This document shows positions 27,807-37,641 of a DNA stretch of 64,000 nt, piece after piece. The position numbers and the translations under genes are program-made. The stretch lies in NCBI RefSeq assembly GCF_000092865.1, contig NC_014151.1, positions 1,488,001-1,552,000 of the forward strand. Direction: 5' to 3'. The DNA comes from Cellulomonas flavigena DSM 20109 (GTDB lineage Bacteria; Actinomycetota; Actinomycetes; Actinomycetales; Cellulomonadaceae). The notes beneath the pieces were generated by a model, which was given only the letters and a program-made list of their open reading frames with translations, made no database searches and was not told where the DNA came from. The first letter of the stretch is position 1; each line of letters starts with the position of its first letter.

Positions 27807-28840
27807 CCCTGCCCCTTGTCCCACTGCTCGCCGTAGTACTCGACGTACGGCTGCTTGGTCGTCGACGTGCGGAACCAGCCGCTCGTGAACATCTCGCGCA
27901 CGGCGGCGGAACCTGCGGCCTGCGCCGCCTGCTCATCCTGCCCCGCCGCCACCGCGGCGTCGTACGCCTTCCAGTAGTTGATGTCCGCCTGCTCGGTCGA
28001 CGTGGGGGTCCCGGCGTCCTGCAGCGCCCGGGAGAGCGTGATCTCGTCGACGACCGCCCGCGTCTCCTCGTCGATCATGCGCTGCACGTACTCGTCGCGG
28101 GTCGTCGCCGTGCGGTCCGGGCTGGTGCCCTCCGCGTCCTCACGCGCGTGACGTGCCTCGTGGATGACCGACCGGGGCTGCTGCGTGGAGGTGAGACCGG
28201 TGTCGATGGAGATCTCCTGGTAGCTCTCGGTCCAGTAGGTGCCGTTGAAGCTGTCGAGGATCTTGATGCCCTGGTCCGCGAGCCACTGCAGCGCCTCGCG
28301 GCCCTGCTGCGTCGTCAGCAGGTCCAGGACGACCTGGTCGTCGGGCGCCAGGCCGTCGGGGATGGTGACGCCGTCGACGACCGGCAGCCCGTTGGCCGGG
28401 TCCGTCGGCTGCGGGGTCGCGGTCGGCGTCGGAGGTGGCGTCTGCTCGGGTTCCTCGTCGTCCTCGTTGCAGGCCCACGGCAGGAAGCACCAGAACCCGT
28501 CGTCGCCGTCGTCGTCGTCGGTCTGCTGCTCCTCCTCCCGCTCCTCGCCGCCGTCCTGCTCGTCGTCGTTGCAGGCCCACGGCAGGAAGCACCAGAACCC
28601 GTCGTCGTCGCCGTCCGGCGCGGGATCGCCCTGGCAGTCGCCCTGGCCCAGCGTCGCGACCTGGCACACGGCGCGCGCGGCCAGGGCCCGTGCGCCGGGG
28701 TCGACGGCGAGCACCAGGGCAGCGACGAGCAGGACGGCGAGGACGACGACGCCGAGGTACTCGAGCGTGCCCTGACCGGCGTCACGTGCGCCGGCCGGGC
28801 TGCGCACGGGACGGGCGCCGGGACGTCGGGGGGAGCTCAC
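27803..28840 (-). CDS. Pilin-like anchored putative zinc metallopeptidase A
   Basis: A 345-residue protein in three parts. Residues 1-50 are a class III (Flp/TadE-type) prepilin leader: GARDAG, then QGTLEY with Glu at +5 if cut after Gly22, then a hydrophobic helix. Residues 55-145 hold an acidic linker with Cys59 and Cys69 and two identical FWCFLPWACN blocks (Cys84/90 and 118/124), ending in a TP-rich stretch. Residues 150-345 form the putative catalytic domain with HEARH at 227-231 (HExxH) and a conserved DEETRAVVDE that could supply a further ligand. I do not know a characterised member. GTG 28840 has AGGA upstream. A full paralogue lies at 29735-30739. Confidence 0.7.
   Translation of the reverse strand: MSSPRRPGARPVRSPAGARDAGQGTLEYLGVVVLAVLLVAALVLAVDPGARALAARAVCQVATLGQGDCQGDPAPDGDDDGFWCFLPWACNDDEQDGGEEREEEQQTDDDDGDDGFWCFLPWACNEDDEEPEQTPPPTPTATPQPTDPANGLPVVDGVTIPDGLAPDDQVVLDLLTTQQGREALQWLADQGIKILDSFNGTYWTESYQEISIDTGLTSTQQPRSVIHEARHAREDAEGTSPDRTATTRDEYVQRMIDEETRAVVDEITLSRALQDAGTPTSTEQADINYWKAYDAAVAAGQDEQAAQAAGSAAVREMFTSGWFRTSTTKQPYVEYYGEQWDKGQG
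28464..28607 (-). repeat. Two identical 42-bp blocks inside metallopeptidase A
   Basis: Bases 28464-28505 and 28566-28607 are identical and 102 bp (34 codons) apart. They encode the repeated tryptophan/cysteine block and flanking aspartates. Third-codon identity implies recent duplication or gene conversion. Confidence 0.85.
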
Positions 28841-28913
28841 GGCCGCATCCTGCCGTCCCGCGGCGGCCCGGCGGTGGGCCGCAGGGCCCGTCCGGGTGAC
28901 ACGAGCGGTCCCG

Positions 28914-29690
28914 TCAGCGGGAGATCGCGACCGGGAGGTCCGTGACGACGTCCTCGACCTCGTCCGTCAGCGTGCCGTCGGCGCCCAGGTGGACCGTGTG
29001 CCGCGCGACCGTCCCGCCGTCCTGCACCCACGCGACGACGTCGAACCCGTCGCCCGCGGGCGCGGCGCTGGTCGGGGCCAGCTGCCCCGCGAGCGTCGTG
29101 CGCGCCGCGTCCGCGGCCGCCTGCGCGTCGGCGTCGAGCCGGGGCCGCAGGCGCACCTCGTCGAACGACGCGATCCGCTGCGACCACTGCCGGAACGAGC
29201 GCGTCGCGTCCAGGTAGGTGTCGACGACGGCGACCGCGGTCGCCTCGTCCTCGATGCGGACGTCCGCGCGTGCGAGCACGTCGGCGAAGGCCTCGGGCGC
29301 GCCCGCGAGGACGACGGCCTCGTCGTCGTCCGAGAGCGCGACGTACGCGCGCGACCCGTGGGAGCCGCCACGTGCGAGCACGTCGAGGACCTGCCACCCG
29401 GTGAGCCACGGGGTGTCCAGCGGCGTCACCGTCGTCCCGTCGGCGGTCACGAGGTCCGCGAGCCCGGGGTCCTGCGGGCGCACCGCGTCGGCCAGCCTGG
29501 TGCTCACGTCGCCCTCCTCGGGGCCGTCGGTCGGACTGCTGCTCCCCACGCTGCTCGGCGCGCTGCCGGGCGTGGTGGTCGGGCTCGTCGGGTCGACGTC
29601 GCCCGTGCCGCACCCGGTGAGGGTCAGGAGGGCGCCGAGCGCGAGCGTCGTGCCGACGACCGCTCCCGGCAGGTGGTGGGTGCGTCGCAC
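28914..29690 (-). CDS. Lipoprotein B of the duplicated cassette, unknown function
   Basis: A 258-residue predicted lipoprotein with a lipobox LTLTGC (Cys27) and a serine/threonine/proline-rich linker. The folded part carries the same ordered motifs as lipoprotein A: TRLADAV, PWLTGWQVLDVLA, YVALSDDDEAVVL, VVDTYLDATRSF, WSQRIASFDEVRL and GDGFDVVAWVQDGGT. The GTG at 29690 is chosen since GAGGAG precedes it by 6 nt and it puts the basic region directly before the hydrophobic core. It lies 44 bp downstream of metallopeptidase B, its presumed partner. Confidence 0.75.
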   Translation of the reverse strand: MRRTHHLPGAVVGTTLALGALLTLTGCGTGDVDPTSPTTTPGSAPSSVGSSSPTDGPEEGDVSTRLADAVRPQDPGLADLVTADGTTVTPLDTPWLTGWQVLDVLARGGSHGSRAYVALSDDDEAVVLAGAPEAFADVLARADVRIEDEATAVAVVDTYLDATRSFRQWSQRIASFDEVRLRPRLDADAQAAADAARTTLAGQLAPTSAAPAGDGFDVVAWVQDGGTVARHTVHLGADGTLTDEVEDVVTDLPVAISR

Positions 29691-29734
29691 GTCTGCTCCT
29701 CGTCCCGTGGTCGGTCGCGTCACGCTAGCCGCCG

Positions 29735-30739
29735 TCAGTGCCTGCTGTCCCATGCGTCCCCGTAGTAGTCGTCGTAGGCGTCACCGGTGTTCGACGTCAC
29801 GAAGGTGCCGTCGAGGAACAGGTTGCGGACGGCGGCGAAGCCCGCGTCGCGGGCCTGCTGCGCGCTGCGGCCCGCCCGGAGCGCCGCGTCGTGCGCGTCC
29901 CAGTACGTGTCGTCCGAGACGTTCGTCGGCATCGACACACCGGCGTCCTCGAGCTCGCGGGCCGCCAGGATCTCCTCCACGACACCGCGCGTCTCCTCGT
30001 CGAGCATCCCGTCCACGTAGTCGTCGCGGGAGTCGGTGTGGACGTCCGGGCTGGTCCCCGCCGCGTCGCTCTGCGCGTGGTTCACCTCGTGCACCAGGGT
30101 GCGCACGGCGTCGAGCGGCGAGATCGAGGTGTCGAGGAAGATGTGCTCGCCGTCCCAGTACGAGCCGCGGCTGCTGTCGCGGACCTCGATCCCGTTGTCG
30201 GCGAGCCACTGCAGCATCTCGCGGCCCCGCTCGGTCTGCAGGAGCGTGCGGACGGTCTCGCCGTCCGGGTCCAGGCCCTCGGGGATCGTGACGCCGTCGA
30301 CGACGGGCAGGCCGGTGGCCGGGTCGGTCGGGTGGCCCGTCGGGGTCGCGGTGGGCGTCGACGTCGGGTCGTCGGTGGGCTCCTCGTCGGGGCACCACCA
30401 GCCGAGCGTGCGGCACCACCAGCCGCCGTCGTCCTCCTCCTCGTCCTCCTGCTGCTCGTCCTCGTCGTCGTCGCAGAACCAGCCGACGTTCTGGCACCAC
30501 CAGCCGGGGTCGTCCTCGCCCGGTGCGTCCGTGCCGGGGTCCTCGCCCTGCGCGGACCCGCAGTCGCCCTGACCGAGGGTCGTGACCTCGCAGACCATCC
30601 GCGCCGCCATGGTGCGGGCGGCCGGGCTCACACCGAGCACGAGCATGGCGACGAGCAGGACGGCGACGGCGACGACGCCGACGTACTCGAGGGTCCCCTG
30701 ACCGCGCTCGCGGTCGGTGATGGTGCTCCACCGGCTCAT
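29735..30739 (-). CDS. Pilin-like anchored putative zinc metallopeptidase B
   Basis: A 334-residue paralogue of the protein at 27803-28840 with the same three parts. There is a prepilin-type leader (DRERG, then QGTLEYVG). An acidic linker holds Cys50/Cys60 in a TLGQGDC motif and two W-C-x4-W-x-C blocks (Cys82/89 and 109/116). The C-terminal domain has HEVNH at 217-221 and DEETRGVVEE downstream. The linker blocks have one more residue between Cys and Trp than in A and are not identical to each other, so they have diverged. The ATG at 30739 begins the basic leader. It is the first gene of the four-gene cassette array. Confidence 0.7.
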   Translation of the reverse strand: MSRWSTITDRERGQGTLEYVGVVAVAVLLVAMLVLGVSPAARTMAARMVCEVTTLGQGDCGSAQGEDPGTDAPGEDDPGWWCQNVGWFCDDDEDEQQEDEEEDDGGWWCRTLGWWCPDEEPTDDPTSTPTATPTGHPTDPATGLPVVDGVTIPEGLDPDGETVRTLLQTERGREMLQWLADNGIEVRDSSRGSYWDGEHIFLDTSISPLDAVRTLVHEVNHAQSDAAGTSPDVHTDSRDDYVDGMLDEETRGVVEEILAARELEDAGVSMPTNVSDDTYWDAHDAALRAGRSAQQARDAGFAAVRNLFLDGTFVTSNTGDAYDDYYGDAWDSRH

Positions 30740-30862
30740 ACCCGGGAGCGTCGTGCATCCCGGACCCCGGCGGACAGAGCCCCCGGTACCGACGTGCCGA
30801 CGCGGGCTGGGTCCTCGGGCCCGCGTCCAGCGGTCCGGCGCCCCCTCTGGCAGGATCGACAC

Positions 30863-32989
30863 GTGCCCGAGACGACCAGACACGAGGACCTGTGGCGCCT
30901 CGCCGCCGCGTACGACGTCGTGCCGCGGTACCAGGGGCACGACGGGGACGAGCACGAGGCGTCGGACGAGACGGTCGTGCGCGTGCTGGCCGCGCTGGGC
31001 GTCGACGCGTCGTCACCCGAGCGGGTCGAGCTGGCGCTCGCGCACGTCGAGAACATGCCGTGGCGGCGCGTGCTGCCGCCCGTCGTGGTGCTCCGCGAGG
31101 GGGCCGCGGTGCAGGTCCCGGTGCACGTGACGCACGGTGACCCGGTGGACGTGTGGCTCGAGCTCGACGCCGAGGCGGGCGGCGGGCGGCGCGAGGTCAC
31201 GCAGGTCGACGTCGTCGTGGAACCGCGCACCGTCGACGGCCGGCTCGTGGGCCGCGCGACGTTCGAGCTCCCTACCGACCTGCCGCTCGGTTGGCACGAG
31301 ATCCGCGCGGACGGCCCCAGTGCGCACGCGCACAGCCCCGTCGTCGTCACGCCGCACCGCCTCGAGCTCCCGGAGCGACTGCGCGAGGGCGGCGTCTGGG
31401 GGCTCATGCCGCAGCTGTACTCGGTGCGCTCGCGCCGGTCGTGGGGCGTCGGTGACCTCGCCGACCTCGCCGAGCTCGGCTGGCTCGCCGCCCACCGGTG
31501 GAAGGCCGACTTCCTCCTCGTCAACCCGCTGCACGCGGCCGAGCCGGTCGAGCCGCTCACGCCCAGCCCGTACCTGCCCACCACGCGGCGCTTCGTCAAC
31601 CCGCTGTACGTCCGGGTCGAGGACGTGCCCGAGACGGCCTACCTGTCGGCCGCAGACCGCGCCCTCGTCGAGTGGGCCGCGGAACCCGTCCTGGGTCTCG
31701 CGGCGGAACCCGGGCCGATCGACCGCGACGTCGCCTGGGCCGCCAAGCGCGCCGCTCTCGAGGTCGTGCACGCGCACCCGCTCGCGCCGGCGCGGCAGGC
31801 GGCCTTCGACGCGTACGTCGAGGAGGAGGGCGAGGGGCTGCGCGAGTTCGCGCTGTGGTGCGCGCTCGTCGAGCGGCACGGCCCGCCCGCGGGATGGTCC
31901 GACGAGCTGCACGACCCGCTGTCCGACGCGGTCGCCGCGGCCGCCGTCGAGCTGGCCGACCGGGTCGCGTTCTGGTCGTGGCTGCAGTGGGTGGCCGACG
32001 AGCAGCTCGAGCACGCGCAGCGCGTGGCACGGGACAGCGGCATGGCGCTGGGGATCATGCACGACCTCGCCGTGGGCGTGCACCCCGAGGGCGCCGACGC
32101 GTGGGCGCTGCGGGACGTGCTCGCGACGGGCGCCTCGGTCGGCGCCCCGCCGGACATGTACAACCAGCAGGGCCAGGACTGGTCGCAGCCGCCGTGGCAC
32201 CCGGACGCGCTCGCGCGCGCGGCGTACCGGCCGTACCGCGACATGCTGCGCACCGTGCTGCGGCACGCCGGTGCGATCCGCATCGACCACGTCATCGGGC
32301 TGTTCCGGCTGTGGTGGGTGCCGGTCGGCAACGGCGCCAAGGACGGCGCGTACGTGCGCTACGACCACGAGGCGCTCGTCGGCATCCTCGCGCTGGAGGC
32401 GCACCGCGCCGGCGCCGTCGTCATCGGCGAGGACCTCGGCACCGTCGAGCCGTGGGTCCGCGACTACCTGGACGACCGAGGGATCCTCGGCACGTCCGTG
32501 CTGTGGTTCGAGCAGGAGCACGACGGCCGCCCCCGGCCTCCCGAGTCCTACCGGCACCGCGCGCTCGCGACCGTCACGACGCACGACCTGCCGCCCACCG
32601 CGGGCTACCTGGCCGGTGAGCACGTCGCGCTGCGCGACAGGCTGGGCCTGCTCACCGAGCCGGTCGCCACGGTCCGCGCGCACGCAGCCGCCGAGCGTGA
32701 GCGCATGCTCGACGCGCTGCGCGAGCGCGGCCTGCTGGGCCACGACCCGTCGGAGCGCGAGATCGTCGAGGCGCTGCACCGCTGGGTCCGTGCCACGCCC
32801 GCCGTGCTGCTCGGCGTCTCGCTCGCCGACGCGGTGGGGGAGCGGCGCGCGCAGAACCAGCCGGGCACGGACCAGGAGTACCCGAACTGGAAGGTGCCGC
32901 TCGCCGACGGCACCGGGCGTCCGGTGCTGCTCGACGACCTGTTCACGCACGCGCGTGCGCAGTCGCTCGCCGACGCCATGGGGTCGTGA
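30863..32989 (+). CDS. malQ: 4-alpha-glucanotransferase (amylomaltase)
   Basis: A 708-residue GH77 enzyme that transfers malto-oligosaccharide units during glycogen and maltodextrin metabolism. The N-terminal 170 residues form the actinobacterial extension. The catalytic barrel shows WGVGDLADL, NPLHAAEPVEPLTPSPYLP, GAPPDMYNQQGQDW, IRIDHVIGLFRLW (nucleophile Asp), VIGEDLGTV (acid/base Glu) and TTHDLPPTAGYL. The GTG at 30863 is used. The longer frame upstream reads through the antisense of metallopeptidase B and is not coding. The stop overlaps the next gene (GTGA). Confidence 0.95.
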   Translation: MPETTRHEDLWRLAAAYDVVPRYQGHDGDEHEASDETVVRVLAALGVDASSPERVELALAHVENMPWRRVLPPVVVLREGAAVQVPVHVTHGDPVDVWLELDAEAGGGRREVTQVDVVVEPRTVDGRLVGRATFELPTDLPLGWHEIRADGPSAHAHSPVVVTPHRLELPERLREGGVWGLMPQLYSVRSRRSWGVGDLADLAELGWLAAHRWKADFLLVNPLHAAEPVEPLTPSPYLPTTRRFVNPLYVRVEDVPETAYLSAADRALVEWAAEPVLGLAAEPGPIDRDVAWAAKRAALEVVHAHPLAPARQAAFDAYVEEEGEGLREFALWCALVERHGPPAGWSDELHDPLSDAVAAAAVELADRVAFWSWLQWVADEQLEHAQRVARDSGMALGIMHDLAVGVHPEGADAWALRDVLATGASVGAPPDMYNQQGQDWSQPPWHPDALARAAYRPYRDMLRTVLRHAGAIRIDHVIGLFRLWWVPVGNGAKDGAYVRYDHEALVGILALEAHRAGAVVIGEDLGTVEPWVRDYLDDRGILGTSVLWFEQEHDGRPRPPESYRHRALATVTTHDLPPTAGYLAGEHVALRDRLGLLTEPVATVRAHAAAERERMLDALRERGLLGHDPSEREIVEALHRWVRATPAVLLGVSLADAVGERRAQNQPGTDQEYPNWKVPLADGTGRPVLLDDLFTHARAQSLADAMGS

Positions 32990-33546
32990 CCCGCCCGAGC
33001 ACGCCCTTGCGACGCGTCCGGGTCGTCGGGACGACGGGTTCGGGCAAGACGACCTTCGCGCGGCGGCTCGCCGGCGTGCTGGGGGTCCCGCACGTCGAGC
33101 TCGACGAGGTGTTCTGGGGGCCGGGCTGGGTCAAGCGCGATCCCGACGAGGCGCTCGCCGACGTGCGGGCACGTACCGCCGGTCCGGGGTGGGTCACGGA
33201 CGGGAACTGGGACTCGCGGCTCGGCGGTGCGCTCGACACCACCGACACGGTCGTCTGGCTCGACTACCCGCGACGGGTCGTCATGGGCCGCGTCGTACGG
33301 CGCACGCTGTGGCGCGGGATCACGCGGCGGGAGCTCTGGCACGGCAACCGCGAGCGGCTGTCGTCGCTGCTGAGCAGCGACCCGCACCAGAACGTCGTGC
33401 TCTGGGCGTGGCGCACGCACGGCAGCCGCGCGACGCAGTACGCGGCGCTGGTGGACGCGCCGGACTGCCACGTGGTGCGCCTGCGCAGCCCCCGCGAGGC
33501 CGAGCGCTGGGTGCGCGCGGTCGCCGCCGCGCGCACCCGGCACTGA
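32986..33546 (+). CDS. P-loop nucleotide kinase-like protein
   Basis: A 186-residue protein with the P-loop GTTGSGKTT (residues 15-23), then VELDEVFWGPGW and GWVTDGNWDS. The pattern matches the adenylate kinase-related, topology-modulation/FlaR-like ATPases. The lid has RTLWRGITRRELWHGNRE. The substrate is unknown. It overlaps the malQ stop by 4 bp and is probably co-expressed with it. The stop is 3 bp from the convergent pepN stop. Confidence 0.8.
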   Translation: MTRPSTPLRRVRVVGTTGSGKTTFARRLAGVLGVPHVELDEVFWGPGWVKRDPDEALADVRARTAGPGWVTDGNWDSRLGGALDTTDTVVWLDYPRRVVMGRVVRRTLWRGITRRELWHGNRERLSSLLSSDPHQNVVLWAWRTHGSRATQYAALVDAPDCHVVRLRSPREAERWVRAVAAARTRH

Positions 33547-33549
33547 CGC

Positions 33550-36156
<2,607 letters not shown>

Positions 36157-36392
36157 GGATGCTCTCCGATCGGTCGGCGGCGGCGGTGGCCGCGGTGGTC
36201 TGCGGCGGTGCCTGCCCGGCGGCGGCGACCGGGGGTCAGGTCGGGGCGGGGAGGGGCACGGCCCGTCGCGCGTGGGCGACCGCACGATCATGCCACGGTG
36301 GCCCGTCCGTCGGCCCGGCGACCTGCGGGGATGTGCGTAGCCTCACCGGAAGGGGCACACTCGGGCACGACCCTGCGCGAGAGGAGCCCGGT

Positions 36393-37007
36393 GTGCCCGT
36401 CGTCGACTTCTGGTTCGACCCTGCCTGCCCGTGGGCGTGGATGACGTCACGGTGGATGGACGAGGCGGCGCGCGTGCGCGACGTCGACGTCCGGTGGCAC
36501 GTCATGAGCCTGTCCGTGCTCAACGAGGGCCGTGACCTGCCCGAGCGCTACCGCGAGCTGATGGACGCGGCGTGGGGCCCGGTGCGGGTCCTGGTCGCGG
36601 CTGCGCGGGACCACGGCGACGGGGTGCTCAAGCCGCTGTACGACGCGATGGGGAGCCGCGTGCACCCCGGCGGTCGCACGGACCTCGACGCGATCGTCGC
36701 GGAGTCGCTCGCCGAGGTCGGCCTGCCGGCGGCGCTCGCGGACGTCGCGTCCACGCAGGAGGTGGACGACCTCCTGCGGGCCTCGCACGCGCAGGCCATC
36801 GAGCTCGTCGGCGACGAGGTCGGCACGCCGGTCGTCGCGATCGACGGTGTCGGCTTCTTCGGCCCTGTCATCACGCCCGCCCCGAAGGGCGAGGACGCCG
36901 GACGGCTCTTCGACGGGCTCGCCCTGGTCACGAGCGTGCCCGGTTTCTACGAGCTCAAGCGCACCCGCACCCAGGGGCCGGTGTTCGACGCGCCCGACGC
37001 GGCGTGA
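36393..37007 (+). CDS. DsbA-fold mycothiol-dependent reductase, Rv2466c family, with CPWA active site
   Basis: A 204-residue thioredoxin/DsbA-fold protein. The start ([19 protein letters not shown]), middle ([17 protein letters not shown]) and end ([13 protein letters not shown]) match the Rv2466c family, which in M. tuberculosis reduces nitro compounds with mycothiol and has a CPWC motif. Here the motif is Cys12-Pro-Trp-Ala15, so the resolving cysteine is missing and a monothiol mechanism is expected. GTG 36393 lies 8 nt after GAGAGGAG. The stop overlaps the next gene (GTGA). It is divergent from pepN. Confidence 0.88.
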   Translation: MPVVDFWFDPACPWAWMTSRWMDEAARVRDVDVRWHVMSLSVLNEGRDLPERYRELMDAAWGPVRVLVAAARDHGDGVLKPLYDAMGSRVHPGGRTDLDAIVAESLAEVGLPAALADVASTQEVDDLLRASHAQAIELVGDEVGTPVVAIDGVGFFGPVITPAPKGEDAGRLFDGLALVTSVPGFYELKRTRTQGPVFDAPDAA

Positions 37008-37552
37008 ACCGCCTGGGAGTGCTGCGCGGCCTGAGCCGCGGTATGCAGGTCTTCGTCCTGGTCGACGTGCTGCTCGTCCTGGCGCTCGTCGTGCTCGTGG
37101 TGACGCTGCCGCGGGGCGGCGGTGTCGACGGCGCGCGGGCGGCCGAGAGCTCGCCCACGGCGAGCGCCGAGGCGACCTCCGACGCGGGGGACGGGCAGGA
37201 GGACGTCGCGGTCGACCCGGTCGCGTTCGCGTCGCCGACCGGGAACATCGCGTGCGAGATGAGCATCGAGGGCGTGCTGTGCACGATCGGCAGCTTCACG
37301 TACGCGCCGCCGCGGGTCACCGGGTGCGAGGGGCAGACGGGTCACGTGATCGGTCTGGACGCCGAGGGCTTCGCGTTCCGGTGCGAGGACGACGGCGTCC
37401 CGCAGGTGACCCCGACGTCCGAGCTGCCCTACGGCTCCACGGCGAGCGTCGGCGACTACACCTGCGCCTCCGGCACCGACGGGATCACCTGCACGGACGC
37501 GACGGGCGTCGGGTTCCGGCTCGCGCGCGCCCAGTGGAACGCGCTGCCCTGA
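37004..37552 (+). CDS. Membrane-anchored secreted protein with paired cysteines, unknown function
   Basis: A 182-residue protein. A single hydrophobic helix at residues 15-36 follows a short basic start. A serine/alanine/glutamate linker and an extracytoplasmic domain of about 110 residues come next. The domain has spaced cysteines ([43 protein letters not shown]), probably in disulfides, and ends [11 protein letters not shown]. The pattern resembles DUF6636-like actinobacterial secreted domains, but this is from memory. Start GTG 37004 overlaps the thioredoxin-fold gene stop. Confidence 0.65.
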   Translation: MNRLGVLRGLSRGMQVFVLVDVLLVLALVVLVVTLPRGGGVDGARAAESSPTASAEATSDAGDGQEDVAVDPVAFASPTGNIACEMSIEGVLCTIGSFTYAPPRVTGCEGQTGHVIGLDAEGFAFRCEDDGVPQVTPTSELPYGSTASVGDYTCASGTDGITCTDATGVGFRLARAQWNALP

Positions 37553-37594
37553 CGCTGCTCGTCCCGCACGCGGGCCCGCGGTGAGGCACGACAC

Positions 37595-37637
37595 GACGAG
37601 CGCGGTGCGACCCTGACGGGACCGCACCGCGCTCGTC
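37595..37637. terminator. Bidirectional terminator between convergent genes
   Basis: A perfect 15-bp stem (37595-37609 with 37623-37637) with a 13-nt loop lies between the stop at 37552 (+) and the stop at 37642 (-). Confidence 0.8.
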
Positions 37638-37641
37638 CGCA

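Noticed and set aside
28464..28607. The acidic linker of metallopeptidase A as a frameshift or low-complexity error
   Set aside because: The paralogue at 29735-30739 has a matching acidic Trp/Cys linker in frame, so the segment is genuine coding sequence.
29738..30862. N-terminal extension of malQ by about 375 codons
   Set aside because: It reads through the antisense of metallopeptidase B. The amylomaltase start at 30863 is supported by family length.
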